Shown one piece after another: positions 36,801 to 48,483 of a DNA stretch of 64,000 bases (its first letter is position 1; every line of letters begins with the position of its first letter). Location: positions 6,993,160 to 7,057,159 of the forward strand of contig NC_092465.1 in the NCBI RefSeq assembly GCF_047495875.1, read 5' to 3'. Both the position numbers and the translations under genes were made by a program. The notes below the pieces were generated by a model. It searched no databases and was not told the origin of the DNA. It worked only from the letters and a program-made list of their open reading frames with translations. The stretch is from Pithys albifrons albifrons (lineage: Eukaryota > Chordata > Aves > Passeriformes > Thamnophilidae).

Positions 36801-39800
36801 CGGGATCGGATGTCAGGGAGGCATTTAACTGCCCTATATCACTCTATATTTACGTGGAAAAGACACCATTTATGTGGAAAAGATACCAGGTATCTTAATC
36901 CAAGTTTATCCTCAAACCAAATTTTGACCTCAGAATAATGCTCTAATTAAATCTGTGCTAGATTTTCCCTTTGGGTGTGTATGTGTTCTTTTAAAGTCAA
37001 TAGTATCACAATGATTCCAGAAACTACAGAAATAACTCTGCAACTCAGCTACTTTCAGTCCAGTTGTTTCATATCTCCAATGATAATGAGACAAAAGGAG
37101 AGCTATTATGTTGTCTTCAGATTATGTTTCTCCTCGGGCGAAAAAAAAAGAATTATTCAAGAATTTGTACTCAGGAAAAAAATCCCAAACAAAACTTTAT
37201 CACAGCATAAAACCACGACCTGAATTAGTGTAACTTTCCCACATGCCGCCAATTGCCAAATGTGCAAAGTTCGAAATATTATCACAGTCATGAAATTTAA
37301 TGCAGTTCCTGTAGGCACATGGAAACGTTTTAAACTTCACTTTAAACTTCATGCTATGGACATGTACAGACAGACACATCAGGATTTCTTTGGCTCCCAC
37401 AAATCAATGGGACACAACTCATCAATACTTGCAAGCCCTGAGGATCTGCTGGCAGGGATAAGTTCGAGGAAGGCAATTCTCTCTCTCCAAAGACCGTTTT
37501 ATTTTTCCTCACAAAATCAGCCTTATTTAGGATCCTGCCTATTTTTCTAAAGAAAAACGCCTGTTAAGTCAGAATATTTGATAGTAGAACACTCAGCCAG
37601 AGTCTGTTCCCTTCTTCTGAGAAGTCAGACTGTTCTTAACCTTGAATTTGTTATTAACTTCACACATCATTCACAAATATACTGCTCTAATGAGTAGTTC
37701 AAAGCTCTTCTCAACTAATCTAACTGTGCTGCCTTCACAGACTGTCCAGTTACTTCTTGGCTGTACCACAGGCTGTGAAAAGCACTTGAAATATGACAAC
37801 TGCATAGTCCTGATTCTCCAGTAAAGCACTTCAGGTTCTTGTAAAATTGGTTTTCCAACCTATCCGAAAGGTTTCCTCCAGCTACACACTCCAATACATT
37901 AAAAAAAGTTTAGTGCATTGCTGCAGGTTGTCTAATAAACAAAAATATTTGGGGTGTGAGAAAAATAGTAGAACTGAGCATTGCATCACAGATGAATAGA
38001 TTGCATGGACTTTACAATCCTATTCTATTCTACACTATCTCATTCTAGACATTATCTGATAATTAATGTTTTAATTAATTTATTTGGAAATTAGGAGAGA
38101 GATTTAATAATTAAGTCCAACAGGCTGATTTGGTTCAGCAAACTACATTTAAAATTATCCTGTCACCAAACTACTCAGTCACATCCCAAATTGCCTTTCT
38201 TTAAACATGAATGCAATTCTTTTCTTCCAGTTTGACTCTGGTGATTCTTCATAGAATATGAGAAGCCTTTGCTTTTGTTTTAATCTTAAGAATTAATGAA
38301 AATTGTTAAATTATCTCCAGCTTCACATATCTGAACAGGATTTTGCCATGCCCTGGTTTTCATGCAGAATATTCAGGCAGAAATAGGATAGACAATTCTC
38401 TGCAGAGGGTATCAGGCTATTATTGACTTGCCATGAAGTTCCTCTGCAAACTATTTTTAGCACAGAATTTCAGCAGCAGACCTGTAACAAACAGCTAAGC
38501 TGCTAAAAATGTGCCCAAGCCTTCTGTCCTTCCTGCAGCTACACCAGACTCAGGATCTGTGGATTGTTCATCCTCACTTTGGTGCCTTGTGCCCTCCTGT
38601 GCCTGCTGCACCCAGGCCTGAAATCTCAGCAGAGTATTTGTTTGCTCCAGTTCTTGGTTGCAGACGTTTGTTCCCATTGCAGTAATGCAGCTCAGATGAG
38701 GCTTTGCAAAGTTAGTTAGAGTGAATACTGGGGAAAAGGTGAAGGGAAATCGGGCCCAGCCTGCCCCTTACTTGCCAATAAACCTCACGCTCCCACTTTT
38801 GTGTGGAACAGTCTCCAAATCCATGGGTTGTTCTTACTGTTCTATTTGTTCTCCTTCTCATGAGGTTACAGAAATTACTCTTCCTCCTTCTCTCAGAAGC
38901 AAACACACTTTCACATCTGAGTTTTTAAACTTTTATTAAAATACCAATTCCTTTTGGTTCTGATTCTCACATCAGTGACTGCATTTAACTATAAATAAAT
39001 TGACATGTAACCTGCTTTAGGCTGACCTATTGAAAACAGTTTTTCAGAGCTATGCATTCCAAGTGTTACAATGAGGTGATTATGAAAGATGGATACTGGT
39101 TCATACAGGAGATTGTGATTTAATCTCTCAAGCCAGAAGTTCTACTGAGGTCTATTAGGACTTGGACTGATACTACTCCACAGAAGACAGAGCTCTAGAG
39201 AAACCTGTATCAGGAACAGAGCCAATATTACTGCTCTTTCATTTCTTAATAGATTTATTGTGAGTTTGTATTCCTGAGGACAACACAAGATGAGCTTAGA
39301 GCACCAAACAGCCCAAACCTTGCAGTGATGATCCAGCTGGACCCATCCACCATATCCATATCTCTGTGGAAGAAAGAAGAAAAAGACAGTGCTAGTTAGC
39401 ACTCTGCAATAATAATAATAACAACAACAACAACAATAATATTGCAATTCTTTCAATCCAGCAGTACCCCATTCAGGAGAAAGACTTACACATATGCTCA
39501 GTTTAACTGGACTGGACTAATGTTGTTTGTGCCCGAAATTTTAACTCCCAGTTCAACAACATTTTTAAACAACAGATTTCAAACATGCTTGAAGTTGCTT
39601 ACTCTCTTGAGGTTCTAACTAGAATTATTTTAACACAGAAAAAATTAAATTAAGCCTTTGCCAGTGTGAAAATTGAGCTGACAACTTTCCAATCTGTGAT
39701 GAGTTAATCATTAGCACAGAGATTCATCGATTTCACTTTTCAGCTTCCATGATTCAGCACAGGACTGAAGGTCAGCCTCTGGACTATTAATATTTAAACA

Positions 39801-42154
39801 GTCAGGAGAAGCTGAAAAGGAGAAGCTTAGATGCTCATTGATTCTTCCAGAGAGATTCAAAATTGTTCATGCAAAAAAGCAAAACCTACCTAAGATGCTG
39901 ATTTCCTTTTACTATAATAAATTATCAGATGAGAAAGAAATAAAATCTTCAAATACCAGATTGAAAACAATGCTCAGAGCTCCCACTTTTTCCATAAAAA
40001 AAAAGTTAAAAGGAAACTCAGTAAAAGCAGGCATTTCTTTCAGTGAAGTGTAGACAATTTGGATGCAACCCTGAATTTCCTGTGGTGTCAAATCATCCCT
40101 GAATGCCAGCATGAGCTTCCCTGGTGCAGGTGTGCAGAGCCAGGCCCGACTTCAGCCAGACAGAGGTGCTGCTGACTAAGCCTGGGGAGGAATTAATATA
40201 TAAAAATACTGAAATTTGGGGAAATTTAATGACTGACAACCAATGAGAACTTCCAACTAGCCCCGTGCTAATTGCAATTTTAAGCTGTGTGGAGAATAAG
40301 ACCCTTGAAGGTGCTGAAGCAGCACATGAGCAATAGAGAAACTCACTGCTCTGGTTTTGAACTTATTTTCTTCTTTCTACCCTGAAGGTTCTAGTTGGAT
40401 GCACTGAAAGTCCTTATTTCATTTTTATATGAATTTTTGCACTTTTGTTAGGTTCTTAAGTGGTTAAATATGTATCCTGACAAGGGAATTTTCTGGGTTG
40501 AAGGCTCAGTTTTTATAAAGCCGGAAAGAAGAGAGAGAAGTTTAGCACCAAATAAATGTGTGCATGTCAGGGTGGCCCCATGAACGAGATGGGGAGATCT
40601 GTGTTAATGGCCTGAATTGTCAGGGGGCTCCAGGGATTGCTGGGAGTTTTCTGCTCTGGGCCCATTAATAAACCATTGAGTTGCTCAGAACAGGGGAACA
40701 CAAACCAGCAGGTGGAAATGAAATTTTAAATATTTGGTAGTTGCCTCTTTATCTGTGTTTTAAGAAATGCAACACTGGCCTACAGTGTCTTACAGTAGTG
40801 AGTTCAGTCTTTGTGTATATCTTTGAAGATCAAGGGATTCTTGGGGTAATTTTATCTCAGTGAATTTACTGTCCCTTTTAAATTCTGTACAGAAAAAAAA
40901 AATTAAAAAATCTTGTAAAATCACATAAAGTCAGAATAAAGGAATTTTATAGCTGTTTTTATAAAGTTACTGCACAAAGAAAACAGAATCTGAAACAAGT
41001 GAGATTGACCTGTCTTTGTGGTCTGTATATTTAAACTCCTGTCCATTTAAAACAGACATAATTGTTCTAGAGCATCTGTCCTCTCACCTGCATTACTGAC
41101 TGAACATGTGTTTTACACCAGGAGCTCTTATTATTACAAACAGGAGGTTCAAAGAGATGTTTATAAAGACCTTCCTAGATAAACAAGGAAACAAACATTC
41201 CTTTCCAGGAGGTTTTATGCATAATGATGTGATTTTTCTGTACTAATGAAGTAATAATCCTGTGTAAGTTTTTAATGCCAGATTTTCTCAGGACTTTTTT
41301 TTTTTCTAAAATGATGTTTACATTTTCCAGCTACTCTCTGTCTACTATTGGCTGATATTGGACCATCATGTTTAAAACAGCAGAAACACAGAGCTAATAG
41401 ATATGAAACCCTTTCAGATTTGTTACACTAAATGACACTTTCCATTCTCAAATACATTTCCCAGGCTCATGAAAATATGAATGACAAGAAAAATTTATGT
41501 ATAACAACAACAATGCAAATAACAAAAATAAAATAAAACAATAACAACGTCATCAACAACAATAGTAATAACAATAACTGGAGAAGAACAGATATTAGTA
41601 ACATTATCATCATCAATTAACTGTACTTAGAGTGACCCCACTCCTTTTGAAGCCAATGACTTTCATACCTATGGGTATAAGATGTGAATGACTTTTGTCT
41701 TAGTTAACATTAATCTTGTCTTACACCTGTTAGTTATTTCATTTAAAACAAATACAAGTACTATTTGGGAACAGAACAGCTCTATTTTTATCCAGCAAGT
41801 GAAGTTTACACCTCATCAATTGACAATTTTACTTCAAAAAACCCAAGGAAAACTGTTAGAATTGCTTCAGACTAAATAAAAAGTGGGGAACAGAGCCCAG
41901 GTTGACATCCCTTTCTTACTGGGACTCTCGCTTTGCAAAGTAATGAAATAAACATATTTTACAACTGAAAAAAATTAAATCGAACAAAAACATAGAGATA
42001 TTGCCACAGAACCCTTAATTCCTTTTTCTTTCAAAAATCACACAGGTAGAAATGGTTGCTGATCACATAAGGCATTGAATATCCAAACCCTTATTACCTT
42101 TCTCAGGTCAGGCCATTCCTTGGGGAGGATGTGGCTGTGAATATCAATTTTCAT
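21741..42154 (-). CDS. ACMSD: Aminocarboxymuconate-semialdehyde decarboxylase (complete, 10 coding exons)
   Basis: ACMSD decarboxylates 2-amino-3-carboxymuconate 6-semialdehyde in the kynurenine pathway, diverting tryptophan carbon from quinolinate/NAD toward 2-aminomuconate or picolinate. It is a cytosolic zinc enzyme of the amidohydrolase (TIM-barrel) superfamily. Ten exons join in phase to 336 residues, the length of the human enzyme. Seen in the translation: the metal-binding HxH (His6, His8), Arg47 in GKVFR, His174 in FVHPWDMQ, Trp191 in FPWLIG, His224 in FAHGGGAF, and Asp291 in GTDYPFPLGE. The start is the ATG at 42154, giving MKIDIHSHILPKEW. Intron 6 has a GC donor. The upstream region has no TATA box; a CCTTATCA (GATA-type on the minus strand) lies about 110 bp upstream at 42262-42269. 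The gene is in tandem with CCNT2 and divergent from TMEM163. Confidence 0.96.
22010..22108 (-). CDS. ACMSD: ACMSD coding exon 9
   Basis: 99 bp, 33 codons, residues 284-316, DKVILGTDYPFPLGELEPGK to FDHKLK, with metal-site Asp291. The acceptor is TACCAG and the donor GTATGA. Phase 0 on both sides. Confidence 0.94.
22109..26621 (-). other. ACMSD: ACMSD intron 8
   Basis: 4.5 kb of AT-rich intron. Nothing recognisable apart from a short taattt repeat near 22826-22840. Confidence 0.6.
26622..26794 (-). CDS. ACMSD: ACMSD coding exon 8
   Basis: 173 bp, residues 227-283, GAFPYTVGRISHGFNVRPDL through KYLGSFYTDSLVHD to NVIGE. The acceptor is CCTGCAG and the donor GTGAGT. Confidence 0.96.
27242..27337 (-). 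CDS. ACMSD: ACMSD coding exon 7
   Basis: 96 bp, residues 195-225, MPTETTMAICSMIMGGIFEK to KVCFAHG with His224. The acceptor is TTCTTAG and the donor GTGAGT. Confidence 0.95.
28660..28753 (-). CDS. ACMSD: ACMSD coding exon 6 (followed by GC donor)
   Basis: 94 bp, residues 163-193 plus one base of Gly194, AAEKLNCCLFVHPWDMQLDG to YWFPWLI. It holds catalytic-site His174 and Trp191. The donor reads AG/GCAAGT, a GC-type donor; any GT nearby breaks the frame into exon 7. Confidence 0.95.
29840..29965 (+). mobile_element. Rearranged CR1 fragment
   Basis: The text ggtgatgaagggactgagca tctcccctgtaagga matches the upstream CR1 3-prime segment. It is followed almost at once by the terminal CR1 motif (gatgcctgcagaggcccctc ccaacctcagcc, then gtgattcca). 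The intervening consensus appears deleted. Confidence 0.5.
30402..30545 (-). mobile_element. tRNA-Ile-headed SINE with CR1 tail (TguSINE1-like)
   Basis: On the minus strand the head reads gattagctcagttggttaaa with a ggttcaatcccc B box and ends near tgggcca, a diverged tRNA-Ile. The tail is the CR1 terminus (gatggtccttgtgggtccct, then agaatagtctgtgattctgt). This composite is the known structure of TguSINE1 of songbirds. No tRNA gene is claimed, because the acceptor stem and anticodon loop are degraded. Confidence 0.8.
30821..31057 (-). CDS. ACMSD: ACMSD coding exon 5
   Basis: 237 bp, 79 codons, residues 84-162, from AKPQDTLDLAQILNNDL through KRFVGLGTLPLQAP and GFPGVQIGSHVNQWDLN to EVYA. The acceptor is ATACCAG and the donor GTGAGT. 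Phase 0 on both sides. Confidence 0.96.
32342..32391 (-). CDS. ACMSD: ACMSD coding exon 4
   Basis: 50-bp exon encoding VTVQVLSTVPVMFSYW after completing Gly67. The acceptor is TACTCAG and the donor GTAGGT. Confidence 0.94.
34928..35279 (-). mobile_element. CR1 LINE 3-prime end
   Basis: Begins on the plus strand with the reverse of the CR1 tail (cacagaatcacaaaatcctt tgggttgg, then gacctctgagatcatcaact) and continues through the reverse of the 3-prime region, including tggtgactccaccactgccc and tttcctaatatccaatataa. The sense strand is minus. It lies inside ACMSD intron 3. Confidence 0.88.
36167..36263 (-). CDS. ACMSD: ACMSD coding exon 3
   Basis: 97 bp, from GQAKMMKDGKVFRVIQENCW to KEMDLS plus one base of Gly67. 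It contains Arg47 (substrate carboxylate contact in the family). The acceptor is TTCACAG and the donor GTACCT. Confidence 0.94.
36500..36512. repeat. Target-site duplication, left copy
   Basis: tatatcactctat, identical to 36835-36847 at the other end of the 5S-derived SINE. Confidence 0.85.
36513..36834 (-). mobile_element. 5S-rRNA-derived SINE with (CA)n tail and 13-bp TSD
   Basis: On the minus strand the 5-prime third (36823 to 36717) is 5S rRNA-like: ccgatcccgtcagatctcgg, agctaaacagggtcagaccc (box A region) and gtacttggatgggagacc (intermediate element/box C) ending ggtgctgtaggtt. A 184-bp unrelated body follows, finishing aatctttgttcgcgaagcca agcc and then a (CA)n tail (36513-36532). Exact 13-bp copies of tatatcactctat flank it at 36500-36512 and 36835-36847, showing retroposition. 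This is neither a 5S gene nor a simple pseudogene. Confidence 0.85.
36835..36847. repeat. Target-site duplication, right copy
   Basis: tatatcactctat, identical to 36500-36512. Confidence 0.85.
39319..39363 (-). CDS. ACMSD: ACMSD coding exon 2
   Basis: 45 bp, 15 codons, RYGYGGWVQLDHHCK. The acceptor TTCCACAG follows a pyrimidine tract; the donor is GTTTGG. Phase 0 on both sides. Confidence 0.93.
39364..42097 (-). other. ACMSD: ACMSD intron 1
   Basis: Contains an (AAT)n/(AAC)n tract at 39407-39442, close to the exon 2 acceptor, and a second AAC/AAT-rich region at about 41502-41578. No exon or mobile element was recognised. Confidence 0.6.
39407..39442 (+). repeat. (AAT)n(AAC)n microsatellite
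   Basis: aataataataataacaacaa-type compound repeat. On the ACMSD sense strand it is a (TTG)n(TTA)n pyrimidine-rich run ending in ttgcag, 42 bp before the true exon 2 acceptor. Confidence 0.85.
42098..42154 (-). CDS. ACMSD: ACMSD coding exon 1
   Basis: 57 bp, residues 1-19, MKIDIHSHILPKEWPDLRK. It contains the metal-binding HxH motif. The donor is GTAATA. The 5-prime UTR probably continues to the right, but its start is not determinable. Confidence 0.95.
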
Positions 42155-45100
42155 TTTTGAAGTGCCACAGGAGGAATTCTCCTCCAGTGACTGTTTCCCG
42201 TGTCAGTGCTGTCCCTGCTCCCAGGTTATTCCCTCTGGCTGCTGCTCCCATCCACCTGCTGCCTTATCAGCCAGGCTGGCACAGGGGCCAACCAGGAGCC
42301 CGGAATGCCAGAGGAGTGGCTCTCCAAGAGAACAGACTTCTGGCAGAAAGTCCCTGTTAATGCATAAACTACAGCTGACTGAGGGCAAAGGGAAAATACC
42401 TGTTTATATTGGCACTGTGAAGGGACTTATTTTATGCAGAATCAAAAATGGAAGTGTGTTTGTAGTTGAGAATCACTCAATAAAATCAAATTATAATAAA
42501 TGTATTAAACATGCTGAATTGAATTTCCTCCTTTCTCCTTCTTAGGTTCTGAAATTATAGAGAACAAATAATATACTCTTGGTAGACAGTCACACCTCTT
42601 CATCTACTCTGTTTTTCTCCCTTAACATTTTCTTTAAAGCTATATAAAAAACTTCACAGATATATTGAACTGTAGACAAATCTATGCTCTGCACTTTATT
42701 TCCCCCTTCCCATTATTGGTTCTTTTAGGGTACTTACACAAGGTACTGCATAACATTGCCTCTAGGCTTTCAAGCTGGCTCAATATATAGCAATACATAT
42801 ATATATAGCAGCAGCTTCTGTGTCCTAAGTTAAGCTTAACAGGAGCTATCTCAGATTTTCTGTGAAATTACATTTCTTCTTTTGCCCTTTACCTAATTTA
42901 GAATTACACTTCTTTCCTCAAGATACCCTTGCTCTCTATTTGTGCTGTTTTTCTCTGTAATTTATTTCTAGAGTTTTATTTCAATGTGTTCTACTCACAC
43001 AGTGACTTCTTGTGAAAGCTAGATAACCATTTTTTGTTGAATTTTTTTTTGTGAAAAATGCTGATTTTTTTTCCAAAACTAAATGCTGTTGTGAATCTTG
43101 CAACTTCAAACCAAGCAACCTGAAAAACAAGTGGCCCCTTTTGTTTCATCTTTTTTCTTACTTCACTATTTTGTTTGGGCTTGATACAAAAAATGAACTG
43201 TTGTATTTCCCTACTTGTTCACTCCTTAAGCAAGTCTGCTTTTGATTTGGTCAGTTAACTTTCTTATTCAACAAGTCAGCTTCTTGTGGCAGGGTTGGTT
43301 GGGTTGCTGCTCTTCTCTGCAGCAGCAGATCGCTGGACTGTGGGGTCAAAAGACACAGAAACCAGTAACTTTGGGAGAGCATTTCCTAAATATGACAAGT
43401 CAGCCAAAAATTTACTTGAGCAGATCAAACCCCTGGGACTGAAAATAACAAATATTTCCATCTCGAAATCAAAATCAATCTCTTCATGACCAGGCTCTGC
43501 CAGGTTAGGCAGCAAACTGTCTCTCCTGCTCCCAAATGTGAGAGCTCTGCCCTGTGATGTGGCACTGCAGTGTCAGCCTGTTGGCCAGCAATGCTCCTGC
43601 ATGCACTACAGCTGACATAAGAAAGAGGTATTGACTCAGCTGTGGGGACTCTGCATCATGAATCCATGCATGTGAGTCCTTCATAAAGAGATGTCTGGAA
43701 GAAAATTTCCTGTTTAAGCATAAAAAGCAGAGATATTAGTGAAGGACAGGGGAAAGAAGAGGTTTGTGCATCTGAATCTAAGACACCAACTTTCTTCAGT
43801 CACCATCTCTGCAGGGTGCCATGCAGAGCTCAGCCACGTTTCTTCAACACTGTGTGTAATTTTCCTCAGCTCTAAAATAAGATTTGGTTGTTACTTACTG
43901 CTCCCAAGACACAGCTCAGCTTGCAAACAGTGTAGTACTCCCACACTGCATTTCATTTAGCAAAATACACCATTTGGAAACCATACCAGTAGAAGGCAAA
44001 ATTTGTATCCCTTTGGCTTGATCAAAGGGAGGGTAAGACATCTGTCTGTGTCCAACATGATCCTTTGGATCAGCAGCAGAAAGAGCTTCAGCGGATGCAA
44101 ACAAAACAATCTCCATCCATGCAGGCACCCAACCTACTCTGAGTGTGACAGTCTGGAAACAGGACACCTTCACTGATGTTTTGGACCATTTGCCTGATCA
44201 CAGTGAGTGATTTCTGCCTCTCAATCTTCATGCTGATTGTGTCCTACAGCAACACAATGGCTTTTGGCATGGTCCTTGCTGTCTGTCTCCACCTGGTTGT
44301 GCATTTCTGGAGTGTGGGACAGAGATGCAGGAATTGCTGGCAATAGCCAGGAGAACTTGCAGCTGTTTCAAATGACTCTGTACAGACAGAGCTGAGCTTA
44401 AATTCACAGGGCTATAAGTCAGGCAGGAGGCTGTGAACAGAGGGAAACTTTTACATGTGCAATGCCTGAGGCCACAGAAAGCTGTACTTTACCATTAGAG
44501 GGCTCATGTAAGACATGGGCTGTATCCATTCTTGGGCTACCCACAAATGCTTTACATTGAGAGCATTTGGATGAGACAACAAAGCTGCTCAGAAAAGAAA
44601 AATAAAAATCAGACAATAAATATACTTGCTACATGTGCTAGAGAGGAGAATTAAAATGTATAAAGATTTCTTTGCAGCCAAAAGTAGTCACCATACATGA
44701 GAACATACATTAAGTTGTCATGCCTCCCATGCTCAGTACATTTCTGTGTGGTATATGTGTCTTCAAGGTCACATGAATTAAAATTTGCATTTATTATGGT
44801 CATTAGAAACCAAACTGCATCCTTGGATTTGGGCAATTTCCCATACTGGGGTGTGTGTGCATTATATAATGCTTATTTGCACAGTTTGAGACTGCAAAAC
44901 AGGATTAACAACTCCTTCAGGACAATTTAGCTAGAGACTATTCAGGCCAAGGCTGATTTCAGACACAGAAACAAGTCTAGCAGTTCTATAGGGTTTTACT
45001 TCACTATAGGGACAAGCACCAAAGTGAAAATGGTTTTAGTTGTAGGGCATTAAGGGTTCTTTTCCAAAGCTATTTACCTGCTTTTCTAAACCAAGTACAG

Positions 45101-48100
45101 AATTTGAGATTTGAAGTGTTCAGGCTGGAAAGTCAAGGTCCAGTTCTGGCTTTTGTTTTTCAGGGAGAAAGTATGTGCTCAAATCAGTGGGAAAACCATG
45201 ACATCTTCAAAAGAGGGTGTGTCAACAATCACTGGCAAGCTCTGCAGGCAGCTCTGCCACACACACACTGCCAAGGCAGCCCATTTTCAAGTGGGATGGA
45301 TACAGACATAAAGAGGCAAATTCAGGACGCTGATGTTAGGAAGGACTAAAATACTTGTGCCAGTTCTTTTATACCTTCTGTTTTGCATGTTCTTCTCTAG
45401 CACCTGTTCTTTGAATTGCACTTTTGTTTGTGCAAACTGGCTGTTTCACACAGGTGCACAGCTCCAGAAAAACAAGTGGAAGACTCTTTGTGCTTGGTAG
45501 CTGGGATGAAGTACTTAAAGAATATGTTCCTTTCCAAATGAAATAAATGTTGAGCAGCACACTTCTATTGGTTGCTAAGCAACAGGTTATCCTTTGGCTG
45601 TGCTGGGGACTGCACAGGTCCTCTGAGACTGCCACTACAGACCTGCTTGGAAATGTCAGATTTGGAAAGGATGCAAAAGTCAGTAATTCTATTTTTTATG
45701 TGGTATCAAATGATTAAATATCTTTATTAAATTAGCCTGATCACAAAACTTAATCCTCTTCTGGGACTCTAAAGAACACAGACTTCAGTGGAAGTGGGGT
45801 GGTTTTAGTTCTGTAGGGAATACTAACAATGGTTATGGTTTTCCTTCAAACGAGGAATAAGGTTTTGCTGTTCCCAGGTAGCACTTTCCATACGTAGCTC
45901 TCAAATGCCCTGCAGTGGATGCTGGTTTTGATAGGAAGACATCAGTTCACCCAGCAGAGCTACACCAGGAGGAATGTCCAGCCACAGGTACACCAGTGAA
46001 GTCCTTAACAAAGGTGTATCCCGGGGAGTGGGTACCATTATGGCTCCCTGTTCTTAAATGTCATGTACCAAACACCCCAGTGTGACAGCCAAAGCTCCTG
46101 GTGCTGTGGGTGGCCATTGCAATGTCAGTGTCTCATTCACACACATTTATACAATGCAATAGAAAACAGAGGCACACCTCCAACCTAGAGTCAGCTCAAG
46201 ATGGCAGCAGTACAGGTGTACTCATTAAATACTGAAGAGGAGCAAATTATTAATTTTGTTATTAAAAAGCCTTTACAGAAACAAACAACTGTGGGAGCCT
46301 CTGCTTAGATAAACATCAGAGCTGATGCTGCTCTGTACCTTGAGTCAGTTTAGCCTTGGAGAGAAGCTGGGCTGTTTAGCTCAGATGTGACAGGGCACTG
46401 ATGCCCCTCTGGTGCTCCCAAGATCCAGACTATTTAACTTTGCATGGTGAAGCTTCATGGTTGCACAAGCTCAGGGTGATGCTCACCATGTGGTCCTTCT
46501 CTTAGACCTGCCACAACCTCCCCAGCTGTGTCACTCCAATGCACAGTGTGGGGTGTCCAAGCTCCCTGATGCCTTTGGCAGTGCTGTCCTGCTCTGTGCT
46601 CCAGCCTAGCAAGGGCTCTGATGAATCACACAGTGCTGAAAGCAAACAGTGTGTCCTCTGCCAAATTCCTGACTATTGTTGTGTTCTCTGCTATCACAAG
46701 AATTCCTCATTTATTTTCAGGTTTCTAGAAAATACTACATTGTTGAAGTTCAACCAGCATTCTAAATCTAAAGAAAAATACATGGCTATCCTTCAAATAA
46801 CATCATTATTTTCTTAATACAGAACTATTGCAATTCTGTAATTTACAACTACCAAGCATTTATATTCCATAGAAATGTTCTATAAAAGATGTTAATTAAA
46901 TAGGTATTTTAACACATGAGTATGAGAAAAATAGAACTTTAATTCTTTTACCCATGTGTAGACACAACAAATAAAAACTACTCTATTTAAGCATTTATCA
47001 GGCCAAGTGTCACTCCTGTTCAGTGGGAGTAACCAGACACATACCAGGGGCAAAAACATGGGCCAGAAAGAACAGATGGGAATGAAGCTTACAGATACTG
47101 ATGTCAAAAAGTCTTGATTTTCTAGTTAATACCCCATGGTAACATCTGAAATGCTTTCAATTATTTAGAAGGCTGGTCCAAATGCCTTAACTTTTTCCTG
47201 TGTGCTAGATAGTCAAATGCCCAATTTCCTCTCGTGGAAGAGGCCTCTCTCTGAGGGCATCTGAATTACGGGGGTAAGAACAGTTTTCTCAGAGCCTTTA
47301 CTGCTTCAGAAAGGAAGCCAAGGAACCAACAGAAAAACCCAGAGTATTTGAATTTGTTCAGCTACTTCAACAAATTGCTGCACCTGCCTCCAGAATCTGC
47401 ACCAGTGTGTTTATGCCTTCTCTTCACTGTGAGGACTGTGCTAACAAAATGGCGTTTTCCTGGGTCCTCTTTTTCTAAGGTCTGTTGGAGCCTGAAGTTT
47501 TCTGTTCCATCATTTCCAAGCAGCTGTGAATCCCTTTTACCAGAGAGACCTGCCAGGGACTAGGATGACACCCTGGCTCCCAGTGAGTGGTGGGCAGTGA
47601 TGAGCCACAACTTCAGGCTGATGATACACTCACCGAATTTCTGGGGGATAGAAATAGTGGTACCTGTAGGTTACAACAGTGAGTGCCAAAGCAAAGACCT
47701 TCCCAATTATGCAGCTGTTTATGGTGTGAATGCTCAGGGTTTAGTACTGCAGCTGCATTTATTCATCCATCTGGAGGAGGGAGCCTGGCACAGGAGTGCC
47801 TCCACAGACGACTTCTGGAGCCTGCTTTCACTTGCTGAGTTCAGCTATGAACATTTTTTCTGTCTTTAAGTTTCAGGATTCTTATTTTTCCCACATTAAT
47901 TCTGTTATAAGATTTATACCTCAGAACTGTTCCTTTGAAATCCATAAGGTATTAAAATTATGGACCAGAGTGAGAATAGAGTTCAGATTATCACAGGAAT
48001 GAAAAAAGATCCAAATACTGAAGTTTTCACTCATTCCACTACTTCTACAAAAGCCATATGAGCCATCCAAGCTGGGCTGCCTGGCCACAAGTGAATTTGC

Positions 48101-48154
48101 AGTTGAATCAGAAGGATGTGCTACAGGTGCTCCACAGGCTCAGGACTGTTATAC
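42155..48154. other. Intergenic, ACMSD upstream side
   Basis: Presumably begins with the ACMSD 5-prime UTR and promoter. Otherwise unique AT-rich DNA with scattered short ORFs and no recognisable gene, RNA or repeat family. Confidence 0.5.
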
Positions 48155-48206
48155 ATAAAATCACAAAGGTTGCAAAAAACCTCTAAGATCATCGAGTCCA
48201 AATTCA
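48155..48206 (-). mobile_element. Short CR1-type tail fragment
   Basis: ataaaatcacaaaggttgca then ctctaagatcatcgagtcca is the reverse of a CR1-type 3-prime terminus. Only about 50 bp is present, so it could equally be the tail of a SINE using the same terminus. Confidence 0.55.
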
Positions 48207-48483
48207 GTAAAGGTTTACAGAACAGCCTATTAGTAGTTCATTGTATTAAGATAACTTAATATGTAACTGTTTAACACAAAAGTAAATATTACTAGCTAAA
48301 CTGAGTTTCTAATTTGACTGAGAAATAATATCCAGATTACAAAATTCTGACTAATAAATGTTATCCAGACAGCAAAATTAGTACCTATTTTCTCCGCACA
48401 TTATCTGATAATTTCTTTACTCTTCAGCTGAAGTGACAAATGCTTAGATTTTATGTGAATATATACAATGGGATTATAAAATA

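Larger units (their letters stand above)
36264..39318 (-). other. ACMSD: ACMSD intron 2
   Basis: Contains the 5S-derived SINE at 36513-36834. The rest is unique AT-rich sequence with no recognisable exon. Confidence 0.6.

Noticed and set aside
36717..36823. Functional 5S rRNA gene
   Set aside because: The first bases and several positions diverge from 5S rRNA, and the copy is fused to an unrelated body with a CA tail and target-site duplications, so it is a retroposon head.
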